A DNA stretch of 64,000 bases from Mesotoga sp. UBA6090. Lineage in GTDB: Bacteria > Thermotogota > Thermotogae > Petrotogales > Kosmotogaceae. The stretch spans positions 1-64,000 of the forward strand of contig NZ_DIXC01000004.1 of assembly GCF_002435945.1 (NCBI RefSeq). Reading direction: 5' to 3'. Made by a program: the position numbers and the translations under genes. The notes under the pieces were generated by a model. It was not told the origin of the DNA and did not search any database. It worked only from the letters and a program-made list of their open reading frames with translations. Below, in pieces: positions 35,823-44,472 of the stretch. Each line of letters opens with the position of its first letter. Within the stretch, counting starts at the first letter, position 1.

Positions 35823-37619
35823 ATGAGAATACGTGAACTGTCGTCCGAGGTTGTCAGGAAGATTGCCGCAGGTGAAGTCGTAACGGGGTGCTTTTCCGTA
35901 GTGAAAGAACTTGTAGAAAACAGTATAGATGCCGGTGCAACAGCTATAGAGATTGAGATCAAATCGGGCGGGAAAGAATACATAATGGTTAAAGACAACG
36001 GAAGAGGGATGACCAAAGAAGAAGCAAGTGTTGCTATTATGCCTCATACTACCAGTAAGATTATCTCCATAGATGATCTTGATACTCTCCTTACATTCGG
36101 CTTCCGGGGAGAGGCCCTCTCAACGATAGCCTCAGTGTCGCGCATGAGGCTGTCAACCATCTCAGATAACGAGGAGCTTGGGGTGGTTCTCGACATTGCC
36201 GGTGGGGATATCACAGGAGAGAAACCTCTAAGCGGTTCGAATGGAACTGCGGTCGAAGTCTTCGATCTTCTCTATAACACGCCCGCCAGAAGGAAGTTCT
36301 TGAAATCTGCCTCAATTGAAGGCCGCATGGTAACTGAGATGGTTCAGAGATTCATTCTCGCATTCGATGGGATCGATTTCACTTATTCTCGGGATTCTCA
36401 AGTAATCTACGATACAAGGGGCCTTGAATCGGTCGAGGCCAGAGCCGCCCTGATCTATCCAGGGCTTTCCGAAAAAGACTTGATACCAGTTTCGGAAAGC
36501 TCAGCAGAAATAAAGATACGGGGTTTTGTTACACTCCCAAATCGCACAAGAAAGAATAGAATGGGCGAAAACATCTTCGTGAACGGCAGATATGTGCGAC
36601 AATTTGAACTAAACTTTGCTCTCGAGAGGGGTTACGGAGAAACTCTTCAAAAGGGGAATTTTCCTTTTGCCGTTCTTTTCATTGATATTGATCCTCAGCA
36701 AGTCGATGTTAACATCCATCCTCAGAAACTCGAAGTTAAGTTTGCCTCTACTGCATCCGTTCTGGATAAAGTAAAGAGAGCTGTGCGGTCGGCCATTAAA
36801 GGTGCCGGTCATTTCACTATCAATGTAGTCCATAGCGAAGATAACACTACCGGAAGTTCGGAGGAACGGAAAGATATCTCAGAGATTTATCAGGATCACG
36901 GATTAAGTGATCACGGCTTCAAACACTCCTGGAGGAACCAAAAAGTCTTCGATAACAGTGCTAGCGACACCTATACGCAGTCCAGATTCGATCGTCACCT
37001 TTTCAGATCATTTAATCCTGCCGAAAAGCGTGAAAGTTCACCAAACAAGGAAAAAAGTGGAGTAGCAAAAGCAAGCTTTATTGGTGTTTTCGGAGAACGG
37101 TATTTGATTGCGGAATCCGAGGACGGTCTCTTGTTGGTCGATCAGCATGCAGCTCACGAGCGGATCATTTTCGAGGCTCTCAAAGAAAGCAAGAGAATCT
37201 CCCCGCAGAATCTTCTCATGCCTCTTGAGCTGAATCTCGAGAGGTCCAAAATGGATATGGTTATCGCAAGAGAGGAGACGTTGAAGAAACTTGGGTTCAC
37301 TTTCAATTTCGACAATGATAAAATCATAATGGTATCTATCCCTCAAGTCATGAGAACGGAGGGTGCAATAGATACACTCGAGGAAATTCTCGACGAGATG
37401 AGGTTGGAGGGTCTTGAAACTCCTGAGAGGGTTTTCGATAATCTGTTGGCCTCTATAGCATGCAAAGCGGCAATAAGGACTGGAGACAGACTTGACATAG
37501 GGCAGGCTGAAGCTCTCTTTGAAGAGTTGAAGAAGAAGAATCTTCTTGTATGCCCCCATGGAAGACCGATATCCATGGTAATAAGGCTGGAGGATCTGGA
37601 TAGATACTTCTCCAGATAG
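35823..37619 (+). CDS. mutL: DNA mismatch repair protein MutL
   Basis: 598 aa. N-terminal GHKL ATPase motifs: the NSIDAGA box, DNGRGM, FGFRGEALSTIASVS, and the downstream PQKLEVKF. A variable linker follows (around 320-410), then the C-terminal dimerisation domain with DQHAAHERIIFE and CPHGRP. The DQHAAHE and CPHGRP motifs suggest a MutL with endonuclease activity. No mutS is in the window. The N-terminus reads TGCFSVVKELVENS, where most MutL proteins have a proline-containing form (ERPASVVKELVENS). Confidence 0.96.
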   Translation: MRIRELSSEVVRKIAAGEVVTGCFSVVKELVENSIDAGATAIEIEIKSGGKEYIMVKDNGRGMTKEEASVAIMPHTTSKIISIDDLDTLLTFGFRGEALSTIASVSRMRLSTISDNEELGVVLDIAGGDITGEKPLSGSNGTAVEVFDLLYNTPARRKFLKSASIEGRMVTEMVQRFILAFDGIDFTYSRDSQVIYDTRGLESVEARAALIYPGLSEKDLIPVSESSAEIKIRGFVTLPNRTRKNRMGENIFVNGRYVRQFELNFALERGYGETLQKGNFPFAVLFIDIDPQQVDVNIHPQKLEVKFASTASVLDKVKRAVRSAIKGAGHFTINVVHSEDNTTGSSEERKDISEIYQDHGLSDHGFKHSWRNQKVFDNSASDTYTQSRFDRHLFRSFNPAEKRESSPNKEKSGVAKASFIGVFGERYLIAESEDGLLLVDQHAAHERIIFEALKESKRISPQNLLMPLELNLERSKMDMVIAREETLKKLGFTFNFDNDKIIMVSIPQVMRTEGAIDTLEEILDEMRLEGLETPERVFDNLLASIACKAAIRTGDRLDIGQAEALFEELKKKNLLVCPHGRPISMVIRLEDLDRYFSR

Positions 37620-37772
37620 CTCTCAGAAACAATGCTTCACAGCAAGGGAAACCGGTGCGAATCCGGTACGGTCCCGCCACTGTAAGCGGTACGAACTCTG
37701 CACATGCCACTGGGCAACCGGGAAGGCGCAGAAAGTAGGTTGATCCGCAAGTCAGGAGACCTCTGTGAGGCT
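37620..37772 (+). promoter_or_regulatory. Cobalamin (B12) riboswitch
   Basis: Conserved core seen directly: AAGGGAA followed by CCGGTGCGAATCCGGTACGG, CCCGCCACTGTAAG, and late AAGTCAGGAGACCTCTG. These are the family's hallmark blocks in the right order and spacing. It precedes a substrate-binding protein, permease and ATPase of the B12/siderophore class, so the importer is very likely for cobalamin. Confidence 0.93.
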
Positions 37773-37778
37773 CAGATA

Positions 37779-37809
37779 TCACCATCCTTCCGAGGCAGAA
37801 GGATGGTGA
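37779..37809 (+). promoter_or_regulatory. Perfect 12-bp hairpin after the B12 aptamer (expression platform)
   Basis: TCACCATCCTTC, 7-nt loop, GAAGGATGGTGA. There is no following T-run, so it is not a classic terminator; an ATG (37803) lies in its 3' arm. It lies 27 nt before the TTG start and may control access to the downstream ribosome site (GGGGTGAG). Confidence 0.55.
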
Positions 37810-37835
37810 AATTCCTTGCAAAAGGGGTGAGTTTT

Positions 37836-38720
37836 TTGAAAAGGTTTTTGGCAGTCTGTTTTGTGATGCTATTCTTTGTTCTATCACTGGCATTTGAAAT
37901 CGTGGATGATCTTGGAAGACTCGTAACGATCAATGAACCTCCCAAAAGAGTGGTTGTCGCTTCTCCCGCTATAACGAAGTATCTTGAGGTTCTTGATCTT
38001 TCATCCAGAATCGTAGGAGTAACCGACTGGGATCCATTTGCGCTTTCGAACGAAGTAGAAAAGATCGGCAATCTCGTTCCTCTCAACCTTGAGAAGATAC
38101 TCTCTCTTGATCCTGATCTGGTAATGATCTCTGGTGGCTTTCAAGAGGCGGAAGTTGCCAAGCTCGAGAAGATCGGGATCTCTACCTTCGTCATGAATCC
38201 GAACTCTTTCGAGGATATCTACAGGAACCTCATGGTTGTTGGCAATTTGTTCGGCATACCTGATAAAGGACGGATAACGGCGATGAACTTCAGAGATGAG
38301 GTTCTTGAAATCGCAAAAGACTCCTATAATGTTCCACAGAATGAGAAGCCCAAAGTTGTATACGTTATGATAGCCGGCGAGGTAAGCGATATCTGGACTT
38401 GCGGAACGGGATCTTTCGTGAACCAGGCGATCGCATATGCCGGTGGGGCAAACGTCGGAGCACCTTACAGCGGAAATAACGGATGGTTTCCCGTCAGCCC
38501 TGAATTCGTTCTGAACTCCCAGCCGGACGTAATTCTTGTACCCTATTATTATGAAGGTGGGCAGGAAGAGGCGGTAAAAATGATAACTTCTTACAAACCA
38601 TTTGCAGATCTTCCGGCTGTGAAGAATAGTCGTGTCTACCCTCTTTATGACGGCTTAACTGCATATGCAAACCCTGATTTCGTGGATCTCGTTAAGACAT
38701 TGAAGGAGCTCTTCTATTGA
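37836..38720 (+). CDS. btuF: ABC transporter substrate-binding protein, cobalamin/siderophore class
   Basis: 294 aa. A signal peptide is seen (KR, then a hydrophobic core ending near LSLAFEI). The mature part shows the two-lobed helical-backbone family pattern: PKRVVVASPAITKYLEVL, GVTDWDP, ILSLDPDLVMISG, and the closing residues near PDVILVPYYYEG. TTG 37836 is preferred because GGGGTGAG precedes it and the signal peptide then has normal length; ATG 37803 lies in the riboswitch hairpin. Binds B12 by inference from the riboswitch; a heme or iron-chelate ligand is the alternative. Its stop overlaps the permease start (TTGA). Confidence 0.88.
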   Translation: MKRFLAVCFVMLFFVLSLAFEIVDDLGRLVTINEPPKRVVVASPAITKYLEVLDLSSRIVGVTDWDPFALSNEVEKIGNLVPLNLEKILSLDPDLVMISGGFQEAEVAKLEKIGISTFVMNPNSFEDIYRNLMVVGNLFGIPDKGRITAMNFRDEVLEIAKDSYNVPQNEKPKVVYVMIAGEVSDIWTCGTGSFVNQAIAYAGGANVGAPYSGNNGWFPVSPEFVLNSQPDVILVPYYYEGGQEEAVKMITSYKPFADLPAVKNSRVYPLYDGLTAYANPDFVDLVKTLKELFY

Positions 38721-39709
38721 AACGTGTTGCACTTTTCGCGTTTTTTTCCACAGCATCCGTACTTGGGATGCTGTGGCTCTCAAGTTTCGGAACAGTCAAT
38801 TATTCCTTGACTGAGATCTTCGGCATATTTTTTGGAGATTCTTCGGGGCCAGCTTCCAGTATCTACGTGAATCTCAGACTACCGAGGTTATTGGTAGCTT
38901 TCCTGATCGGCTCAGGGTTGGCGGTAGGTGGAAACGGGCTTCAATTGACTCTGAAGAATCCCCTGGCAGACCCATATATTATCGGCATATCGGCAGGGGC
39001 CTCCTTTGGAGCTGTGTTGTCTTTGTTCTTGAGAGATGTCGGAAGAATATCGTTGAACATGGACCTCCTTGCTTTCGTCTTTGCCTTGTTCTCTTCCTTC
39101 CTAACCTATGCGATCTCCCGCAGAGGTGGGAGAATCCCTATAACAACACTTGTTCTTTCCGGAGTAATAGTCTCCTTTCTTTTCAACGCGGCGGTGACTT
39201 TTCTTGTCGTATTTGCCTGGCGAAATGTAATTACCTTGCATTTCTGGTCTCTCGGTTCTCTGTCGGGTGTCACCTGGGATGATTTTTTGAAACTGCTTCC
39301 GGTAATTGTTCTCCAGTACGCTTTGTTCACGACAATTCGCCGAAGAATGATAATAATGGCAGCCGGAGAAGAACACGCCATGACAGTCGGAGTTCACCCG
39401 GAGCGCATAAAGTTCCTGGTATTCTTCACCGTATCAATCGTTTCGGCAGTTGCAGTCTCGACGGCTGGTTTGATAGGGTTTGTGGGACTTGTTATACCCC
39501 ACATGGTTAGGCTTGCCTTTGGCACAGACAGCAAACTGAACCTACCCGCAACTGCAATGTTCGGCGGAGTTTTTCTGGTGGTCTGCGATACCATAGCGAG
39601 AACGCTCTTTCAACCCACGGAACTCCCAATCGGTGCAGTGACTGCCCTGGTAGGCGCTCCCGTCTTCATATATCTTCTAAGAAGCAGGGAAGTGGCCAAT
39701 GATGGTTGA
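38717..39709 (+). CDS. btuC: FecCD/BtuC-family ABC transporter permease
   Basis: 330 aa with about ten membrane segments. Seen: the family's LRLPRLLVAFLIGSGLAVGG, NPLADPYIIGISAGASFGA, and GLVIPHMVRLAFG near the C-terminus. TTG start at 38717 with AAGGAG upstream, overlapping btuF by 4 nt. Forms the channel of the B12-class importer. Confidence 0.92.
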   Translation: MKRVALFAFFSTASVLGMLWLSSFGTVNYSLTEIFGIFFGDSSGPASSIYVNLRLPRLLVAFLIGSGLAVGGNGLQLTLKNPLADPYIIGISAGASFGAVLSLFLRDVGRISLNMDLLAFVFALFSSFLTYAISRRGGRIPITTLVLSGVIVSFLFNAAVTFLVVFAWRNVITLHFWSLGSLSGVTWDDFLKLLPVIVLQYALFTTIRRRMIIMAAGEEHAMTVGVHPERIKFLVFFTVSIVSAVAVSTAGLIGFVGLVIPHMVRLAFGTDSKLNLPATAMFGGVFLVVCDTIARTLFQPTELPIGAVTALVGAPVFIYLLRSREVANDG

Positions 39710-40481
39710 TCCAATACAGGTCAGAGATCTGCACTTCAGTTATGGAAAGGAAGAGGTTCTGAGTGGAATCGATCTGGAACTAAGGCACGGTGAAGTGCTT
39801 GGAATACTGGGACCAAACGGAAGCGGAAAATCTACTCTGATGGGTGTTATCTGTGGAATTAGAAAGAACTGGAGCGGACTTGTGAAAATCATGGGAGAAG
39901 ACCTTCAAGGCCTCTCAACAAAAAAACTGGCAAGAATAGTATCCTACATACCACAGAGCTTCGAACCATCATTCGATCTGAAAGTTGAGACTATTGTCTC
40001 GTTTGGAAGAAATCCACATCTGAGGGGACTGGGAAACATGACAAATGAAGATTACAGGATAATTGAGGAATCGATGACGCTTACGGAAGTATACGAATTC
40101 AAGGATCGTCCCTTCAGTACCCTCAGCGGGGGTGAGAAACAGCGTGTAATAATTGCAAAGGCTCTTGCCCAGGAAGGGAAGATACTTCTTATGGACGAGT
40201 TCACAACTCATCTAGACCCGGGACATGCTAGAAGAGTTGGAAAAATCGCGACCGATCTCGTCCGCGCAAAAGGGCTAAGTGCAGTAGCAATCTTTCACGA
40301 CATAAATCAGGCGGTAGAGATTTCAGACAGGCTTCTATTCATCAATAACGGAAGAGTACTTGCTTCAGGCAAGGTCCGGGATGTCGTTACTCCGGAAATC
40401 ATTTGGCAGGTTTACGGCCTCAAATCAAAAATCATGGAAAATCCGATCAGCGGGCTACCACTGGTAGTGTTCTACGATTGA
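39699..40481 (+). CDS. btuD: ABC transporter ATP-binding protein, cobalamin/siderophore class
   Basis: 260 aa. Walker A GPNGSGKST, Q-loop YIPQS, signature LSGGEKQRVIIAKALAQE, Walker B ILLMDEFT and the switch histidine in AIFHDINQAV. In the Walker B/D-loop region it has FTTHLDPGH where PTSALD-like text is usual. Overlaps btuC by 11 nt; ATG 39702 is an alternative. Its 3' end overlaps the convergent YbaK-like gene by 10 nt. Confidence 0.92.
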   Translation: MMVDPIQVRDLHFSYGKEEVLSGIDLELRHGEVLGILGPNGSGKSTLMGVICGIRKNWSGLVKIMGEDLQGLSTKKLARIVSYIPQSFEPSFDLKVETIVSFGRNPHLRGLGNMTNEDYRIIEESMTLTEVYEFKDRPFSTLSGGEKQRVIIAKALAQEGKILLMDEFTTHLDPGHARRVGKIATDLVRAKGLSAVAIFHDINQAVEISDRLLFINNGRVLASGKVRDVVTPEIIWQVYGLKSKIMENPISGLPLVVFYD

Positions 40482-40942
40482 GACATGGGATTGCTGACAT
40501 CGGCTGCTTCGGCACCAGTGATCCTTACAAGCTCTTCGAAATTAGTCTCAACGGCGGAACCGGAAGTCCCCGCAGCAGGAAAAACAGTGTCATACTGTTG
40601 AAGAGACTGATCGACAATGATCTTGACTCCTGAAAGTCCATAGGGGCAAACGCCACCTGGCGAGAAACCTGTCACTCTAAGCGTTTGGGTCTCATCAGCC
40701 AGGCGAGGTTTCTCGCCGGCTATCTTCTTGAGCTTCGAGGGTGAAACTTTCCTATCACCGGGGCAGACCACAAGATAAGCTCTTCCACTTTTGCAAGTGA
40801 AGAGGATTGACTTCGCTATTTGACCGACTTTCACTTTCAACATCTGCGCAGCCGTTGTGGCCGTGGGTGTCGTCCCTTCGGGAAACTCGTAGAACCCCAG
40901 GTCGTTGGCCTTAAGTATAGCCAGCACCTTTTCTGGGATCAT
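40472..40942 (-). CDS. YbaK/EbsC-type aminoacyl-tRNA deacylase
   Basis: 156 aa, single editing domain that hydrolyses mischarged tRNA (often Cys-tRNA-Pro). Seen: the catalytic lysine in QIAKSILF, LVVCPGDRKVSPSKLK, TGFSPGGVCPYG and the C-terminal G-SGSAVETNFEEL. ATG 40942 has CCGGAGGTG upstream. Convergent with btuD. Which tRNA it edits cannot be read from the sequence. Confidence 0.88.
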   Translation of the reverse strand: MIPEKVLAILKANDLGFYEFPEGTTPTATTAAQMLKVKVGQIAKSILFTCKSGRAYLVVCPGDRKVSPSKLKKIAGEKPRLADETQTLRVTGFSPGGVCPYGLSGVKIIVDQSLQQYDTVFPAAGTSGSAVETNFEELVRITGAEAADVSNPMSQS

Positions 40943-41592
40943 CGTACACCTCCGGGAAAGGAATTGAACTATGATACCACGAGTTTAAAAGTCAAATCGA
41001 GCAATTATTACAAACGTGGAGCAGAAAACCCTAAGTAAAAAGCTTTCGCCTTAATACTTAATAAAGGAAACGTTCAGGGTTTTCCGCAACCTTCTCGATT
41101 CGGACACACTGGCAAGCCGTTCCAGTAATTATGGAAATCAAAGTCGAGCATATGAGTGCACAATCTAGCATACTCTTGTGAACAGTCGCCAAGAGATAGC
41201 CTTCTTAAGCTCATTTTCACTCTCTCCATATAAGACCAGGTCAACAACATGCGTGTTTCTACAGACTTTTTTTGACAGCCTGTCACAACCTAGAATTTCA
41301 CTTACCATCATCTTCCTTACCGCGACAATCCAGCCTCTTCCAAGAACCAATGGCGTCATCAGAAATCCGCGCGCAAAAAAATCAGAACCTGCTGAATCTT
41401 TCCAACCGCCTCGAGCGGAAAAGCTCGGTTTCCTGATCGCCTTCATCGCTTTGTTAGCAGTGCTTCACCAGTATAATGAAATATATTTATATAGATTCTG
41501 TATTGCCTTTGGTTTACAATGTGGTAGTGTGGTAAACTATTGGTGTACATACTCATGTGCCCTATCCAAATTCAATCATTGGAGGTGGTATT
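40943..41592. other. Gene-poor stretch
   Basis: About 650 bases with no intact gene. It holds a possible broken minus-strand gene (41074-41446) and AT-rich sequence at 41450-41560 with TATAAT-like words (for example 41471-41476) that may be the promoter of the small plus-strand secreted gene at 41593. Confidence 0.4.
41074..41446 (-). pseudogene. Possible frameshifted gene fragment
   Basis: Two overlapping minus-strand frames both look protein-like: one gives LGRGWIVAVRKMMVSEIL and YGESENELKKAI before stopping near 41165, the other continues with CSQEYARLCTHMLDF and PVCPNREGCGKP to 41074. A single shift near 41200 would join them. No clear ribosome binding site or recognisable family. It may be a decayed gene or chance. 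Confidence 0.22.
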
Positions 41593-42021
41593 ATGAGACT
41601 TACGGTAGTTCTACTTCTGCTCTGCCTTCTCTCAGTCTCTTTCGCAAACGATCTGGTTCAAACAAAACAGACGCGTGTCGAACTACCGGGTTGTTATATC
41701 ATCAGATGCTACTGAAGCTGTTTCAGGGGTGATCAGGGATACGACTGCGTACTAACGGGCAGAGCGCCGAACTTCGATGGAAACGGAAATCCACTGGCCG
41801 TAATATTGCATCTCTATCTAGATTGTTACGTCGTTTATTTCCTCGTTCAGTCCTGCAGTTCCAGCGGTGACTTTTCCGGCATCGGAGAGGTTGAAGGTTC
41901 GGTGGGTTGTTTCATAAACACCGGGCCTTACGAAGGCTCTTGCTTCACTTACGAGTCATCATGTGCCTGTTCGGACTCAGAAAGTTTCTCCGAAATGTCA
42001 CAGATAACTGGAGGTGATTTT
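41593..42021 (+). pseudogene. Cysteine-rich secreted protein with in-frame TGA
   Basis: GGAGGTG precedes ATG 41593. The first 40 codons give a clean signal peptide (LTVVLLLLCLLSVSFAND) and a short cysteine-containing stretch ending GCYIIRCY, then TGA at 41713-41715. The same frame stays open afterwards and is strikingly cysteine-rich (QGYDCVLTG, LYLDCYVVYF, VQSCSSSGDFSG, GSVGCFINTG, SSCACSDSE), with ten cysteines after the signal. It has no stop of its own and runs into the ATG of the next gene, although a TGA in the neighbouring frame lies within the next gene's GGAGGTGA site. So either the gene carries two lesions or TGA is read through. As written, only the 40-aa peptide (41593-41715) is a standard ORF. 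Confidence 0.45.
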
Positions 42022-43266
42022 ATGAAAAGGACAATGCTTTTTCTGATACTTTCTCTGTGTTTCGTCACTACCTTTGCCGCCGGCCTTACAGGCTACTTGA
42101 CTCAACAGATTCCATGGATGGCCGGAAACGAAATGACGCTCGTCCCGCTCAGCGAATCAAAACCTGACACTCTAGAAACTTCATCTATAAAAGGGTTGAA
42201 GTACGGCCTTCTCGAGCTCGGCGCCAAGCCGATAGTATTCGCGCTCATACCCGGAGAGATCCCCCTCCTGTGGATCGACGCAAACAACAACGGCAATGTG
42301 CTTGACGACCCGACGATCGCACCGGACTTCAAGGAGACCCACCAAGACACAACGACCTACGAGTGGATTACCAGAGTCAAAGCTTTTTATGAACTCGAGG
42401 GTTATTGGGAATCAAGATCTGTCAAACTGTTAGCCAGAAAGACGGGATTGACTGGCGAGTTGGAGATCCGATACTGTTTGTACGAGCACATGGAGGGGTT
42501 AGTCTGGGCCGCAGACGGCCCGAGAAAGCTCAAACTCTTCACGCTCGACCCCAAAGGTTTTTACTCGAGCGACCAGGTTTACTACGGAGTCGATACAGAC
42601 GGCGACGGCGAAATAGCTCTAATCCACGACTCTTATGAGATCTTCCTGCATGGGGAAGTCTTCTCTTTGAATGGCAAGGCATACAGACTCGGCGAAGTTT
42701 CCGAAGACGGGAAAAAGGTTTCCTTCGAGGAGAACGGATACGCTCCGACGGAGAAACCGAGATTTCTCAAGGGAGAAGCTCTTCCGATTCCCGGTGTTCT
42801 CCAGACGGATCCAAGTGTTAATGCGGCCTTTTTTGAGGGATCCCCTAGCCTGATCGTTCTCAGCAAAGTCTCGCCTGCGACAGTCGTCGAACCAGTATAC
42901 TCGGATTGCGACTGCAGTTCTCTGAGCGCTTTCGAAAGGTTTAGATTGGACGGAATCATTGATCTCGCTCGAAGGTACACAGATCTGAAGATTCTATGGG
43001 TACTCACAGGAAAGGAGCAAGTCGAGCCGGAAGCGGCGCTGCTGGAAAATATCTATTTGAGAGACGAAAGAAGCTTGGTCGATTTTTATAGCTTCCCAGG
43101 CGAGGAGAGGGTTTTCATCGTTGACTCGAAGGGCGTTATCGCCGAACTAGACAGCTACTGGGTCGACGAGGCGAGCCTCGACACTGACCGGCCGCAGAAC
43201 GGAAAGTTGATGCTTAATTACTCCGACATAAAAAAGACTGTAGAAGCTCTGTACAAAACCGATTGA
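42022..43266 (+). CDS. Secreted protein with calcium-loop motifs and thioredoxin-like C-terminus, unknown function
   Basis: 414 aa. A signal peptide is clear (MKRTMLFLILSLCFVTTFAAG). Two EF-hand-like loops occur, DANNNGN (86-92) and DTDGDGEI (191-198), suggesting Ca binding in an extracellular beta-rich domain. The last 140 residues resemble a redoxin-like fold by pattern (PSLIVLSKVSP, a DCDC pair at C296/C298, FIVDSKGVIAELDSYW) but lack a normal CxxC. ATG 42022 follows GGAGGTGATTTT; the frame is open far upstream, into the cysteine-rich gene. I do not recognise the family. Followed by a terminator. Confidence 0.75.
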   Translation: MKRTMLFLILSLCFVTTFAAGLTGYLTQQIPWMAGNEMTLVPLSESKPDTLETSSIKGLKYGLLELGAKPIVFALIPGEIPLLWIDANNNGNVLDDPTIAPDFKETHQDTTTYEWITRVKAFYELEGYWESRSVKLLARKTGLTGELEIRYCLYEHMEGLVWAADGPRKLKLFTLDPKGFYSSDQVYYGVDTDGDGEIALIHDSYEIFLHGEVFSLNGKAYRLGEVSEDGKKVSFEENGYAPTEKPRFLKGEALPIPGVLQTDPSVNAAFFEGSPSLIVLSKVSPATVVEPVYSDCDCSSLSAFERFRLDGIIDLARRYTDLKILWVLTGKEQVEPEAALLENIYLRDERSLVDFYSFPGEERVFIVDSKGVIAELDSYWVDEASLDTDRPQNGKLMLNYSDIKKTVEALYKTD

Positions 43267-43308
43267 AGATTTAAACCGTTAGCAAATTGAATCTCCCGGT
43301 AAGACAGA

Positions 43309-43343
43309 GAACCGCTCTTCAAATGAGTGAGAGCGGTTCTTTT
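43309..43343 (+). terminator. Rho-independent terminator
   Basis: GAACCGCTCT and AGAGCGGTTC form a 10-bp stem around an 11-nt loop, followed by TTTT. It closes the 42-43.3 kb transcript. Confidence 0.88.
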
Positions 43344-43383
43344 AATTCCAACCTTCCGGCAAAAAAACGCTCAACCCGCCGAA

Positions 43384-44472
43384 TCAATCCGTTCCCATAC
43401 CGTTCACTATCACGGCTTTCGCCAGTTCGTACGCGAGTGCGGTGAAGTCTCTTCCCTCGATGTTGCTCAGCACCACCACGAAAATGTCGTCGTCGACGTA
43501 CCGATTTATTCTAGTTGAGGTACCCTTCGTGTCTCCATCGTGATATACAACTCTTCTATACTCTCCATCTATAAGCTCGTTACCGATAAAGACTCCATAG
43601 CCTGCCTCGAAGAGTTCGTTTGACGGACTCTGCATTAGTCTTAAAGAGCTTTCTGAAAGCACTTTACCGGAGGAAAGCGCTCTGTCCCACAGATACAGAT
43701 CATACACAGTGGAATATAACCCCCCGGCTCCGCCTGGAAGCCTTCTATCGACCCAGTCAGCAGGTCTTACGCGTGAGAGATCTATAACATAGGAATCAGA
43801 GTAGTAAGGAAGACCCCATCCGCTATCATATTCATTGTAATCGTAACCGGTATTATTCATTCCCAGTGGTTCGAAGAAGTTCGTTCTCAGATATTCATCA
43901 TAGCGCCTCCCGCTTGCCCTTTCTACGATGACACTGAGAAGGAAATAAGCGCTGTTGCTGTATAGAAAGCTATTCCCAGGCTCAAATCTCAGAGGCAGTG
44001 ATGATATGAAAGCTATTTCTGCCTCCTGAAGGCTCCTGCCCTCACCGAACTTCTCCACTTCTTCGAGAAGTTGTTCGGTATTTATCATCGTTGGAATCCC
44101 CGAAGAGTGATTAAGCATCTGATGGATAAGGATTCTCTCTCCGTTGGGGAATTCAGGAATGAATTTCGCAACAGAATCTGAAAGAGATATTGTCCCTTCT
44201 TCCAATAGCTTAAGAACTGCAGCAGAGGTAAACTGCTTGGTGATCGATGCGATTCTGAACTTCTTTTCAGGAGTGTTTGGAATATTCCTTTCAATATCAG
44301 CCATTCCGTATCCTGACGCGTGCAAGATCGCTTCTCCTCTTGAGACAAGAACGGCTCCCCAGAAGCCTTCAAACGCAATAGTCTTATTCATAACTTCATC
44401 GATGGGATTGGCAAATAGAAGAAGAGAAAGAGACATGACGAACAATACGACAATAGCCTGTCTTCTGAACAA
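43384..44472 (-). CDS. Serine beta-lactamase-family hydrolase, exported
   Basis: 362 aa from TTG 44472, which has GGAGGTG five nt upstream and yields a proper signal peptide (MFRRQAIVVLFVMSLSLLLF, cleavage near A21). Catalytic motifs of the class C/esterase/D-peptidase fold are complete: S76-I-T-K79, Y171-S-N173 and H311-D-G313. The family covers penicillin-binding proteins, D-aminopeptidases and esterases as well as beta-lactamases; calling it a resistance enzyme is not justified. Earlier frame extension to 44565 has no ribosome site. Confidence 0.87.
   Translation of the reverse strand: MFRRQAIVVLFVMSLSLLLFANPIDEVMNKTIAFEGFWGAVLVSRGEAILHASGYGMADIERNIPNTPEKKFRIASITKQFTSAAVLKLLEEGTISLSDSVAKFIPEFPNGERILIHQMLNHSSGIPTMINTEQLLEEVEKFGEGRSLQEAEIAFISSLPLRFEPGNSFLYSNSAYFLLSVIVERASGRRYDEYLRTNFFEPLGMNNTGYDYNEYDSGWGLPYYSDSYVIDLSRVRPADWVDRRLPGGAGGLYSTVYDLYLWDRALSSGKVLSESSLRLMQSPSNELFEAGYGVFIGNELIDGEYRRVVYHDGDTKGTSTRINRYVDDDIFVVVLSNIEGRDFTALAYELAKAVIVNGMGTD

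Noticed and set aside
41713..41760. Selenocysteine insertion at the in-frame TGA
   Set aside because: No convincing bSECIS-like hairpin at the usual distance; simple gene decay or sequencing error is more likely.
43384..44472. Dedicated antibiotic-resistance beta-lactamase
   Set aside because: SxTK, YxN and HxG motifs fit a broad family of peptidases and esterases; nothing specific to beta-lactam hydrolysis is visible.
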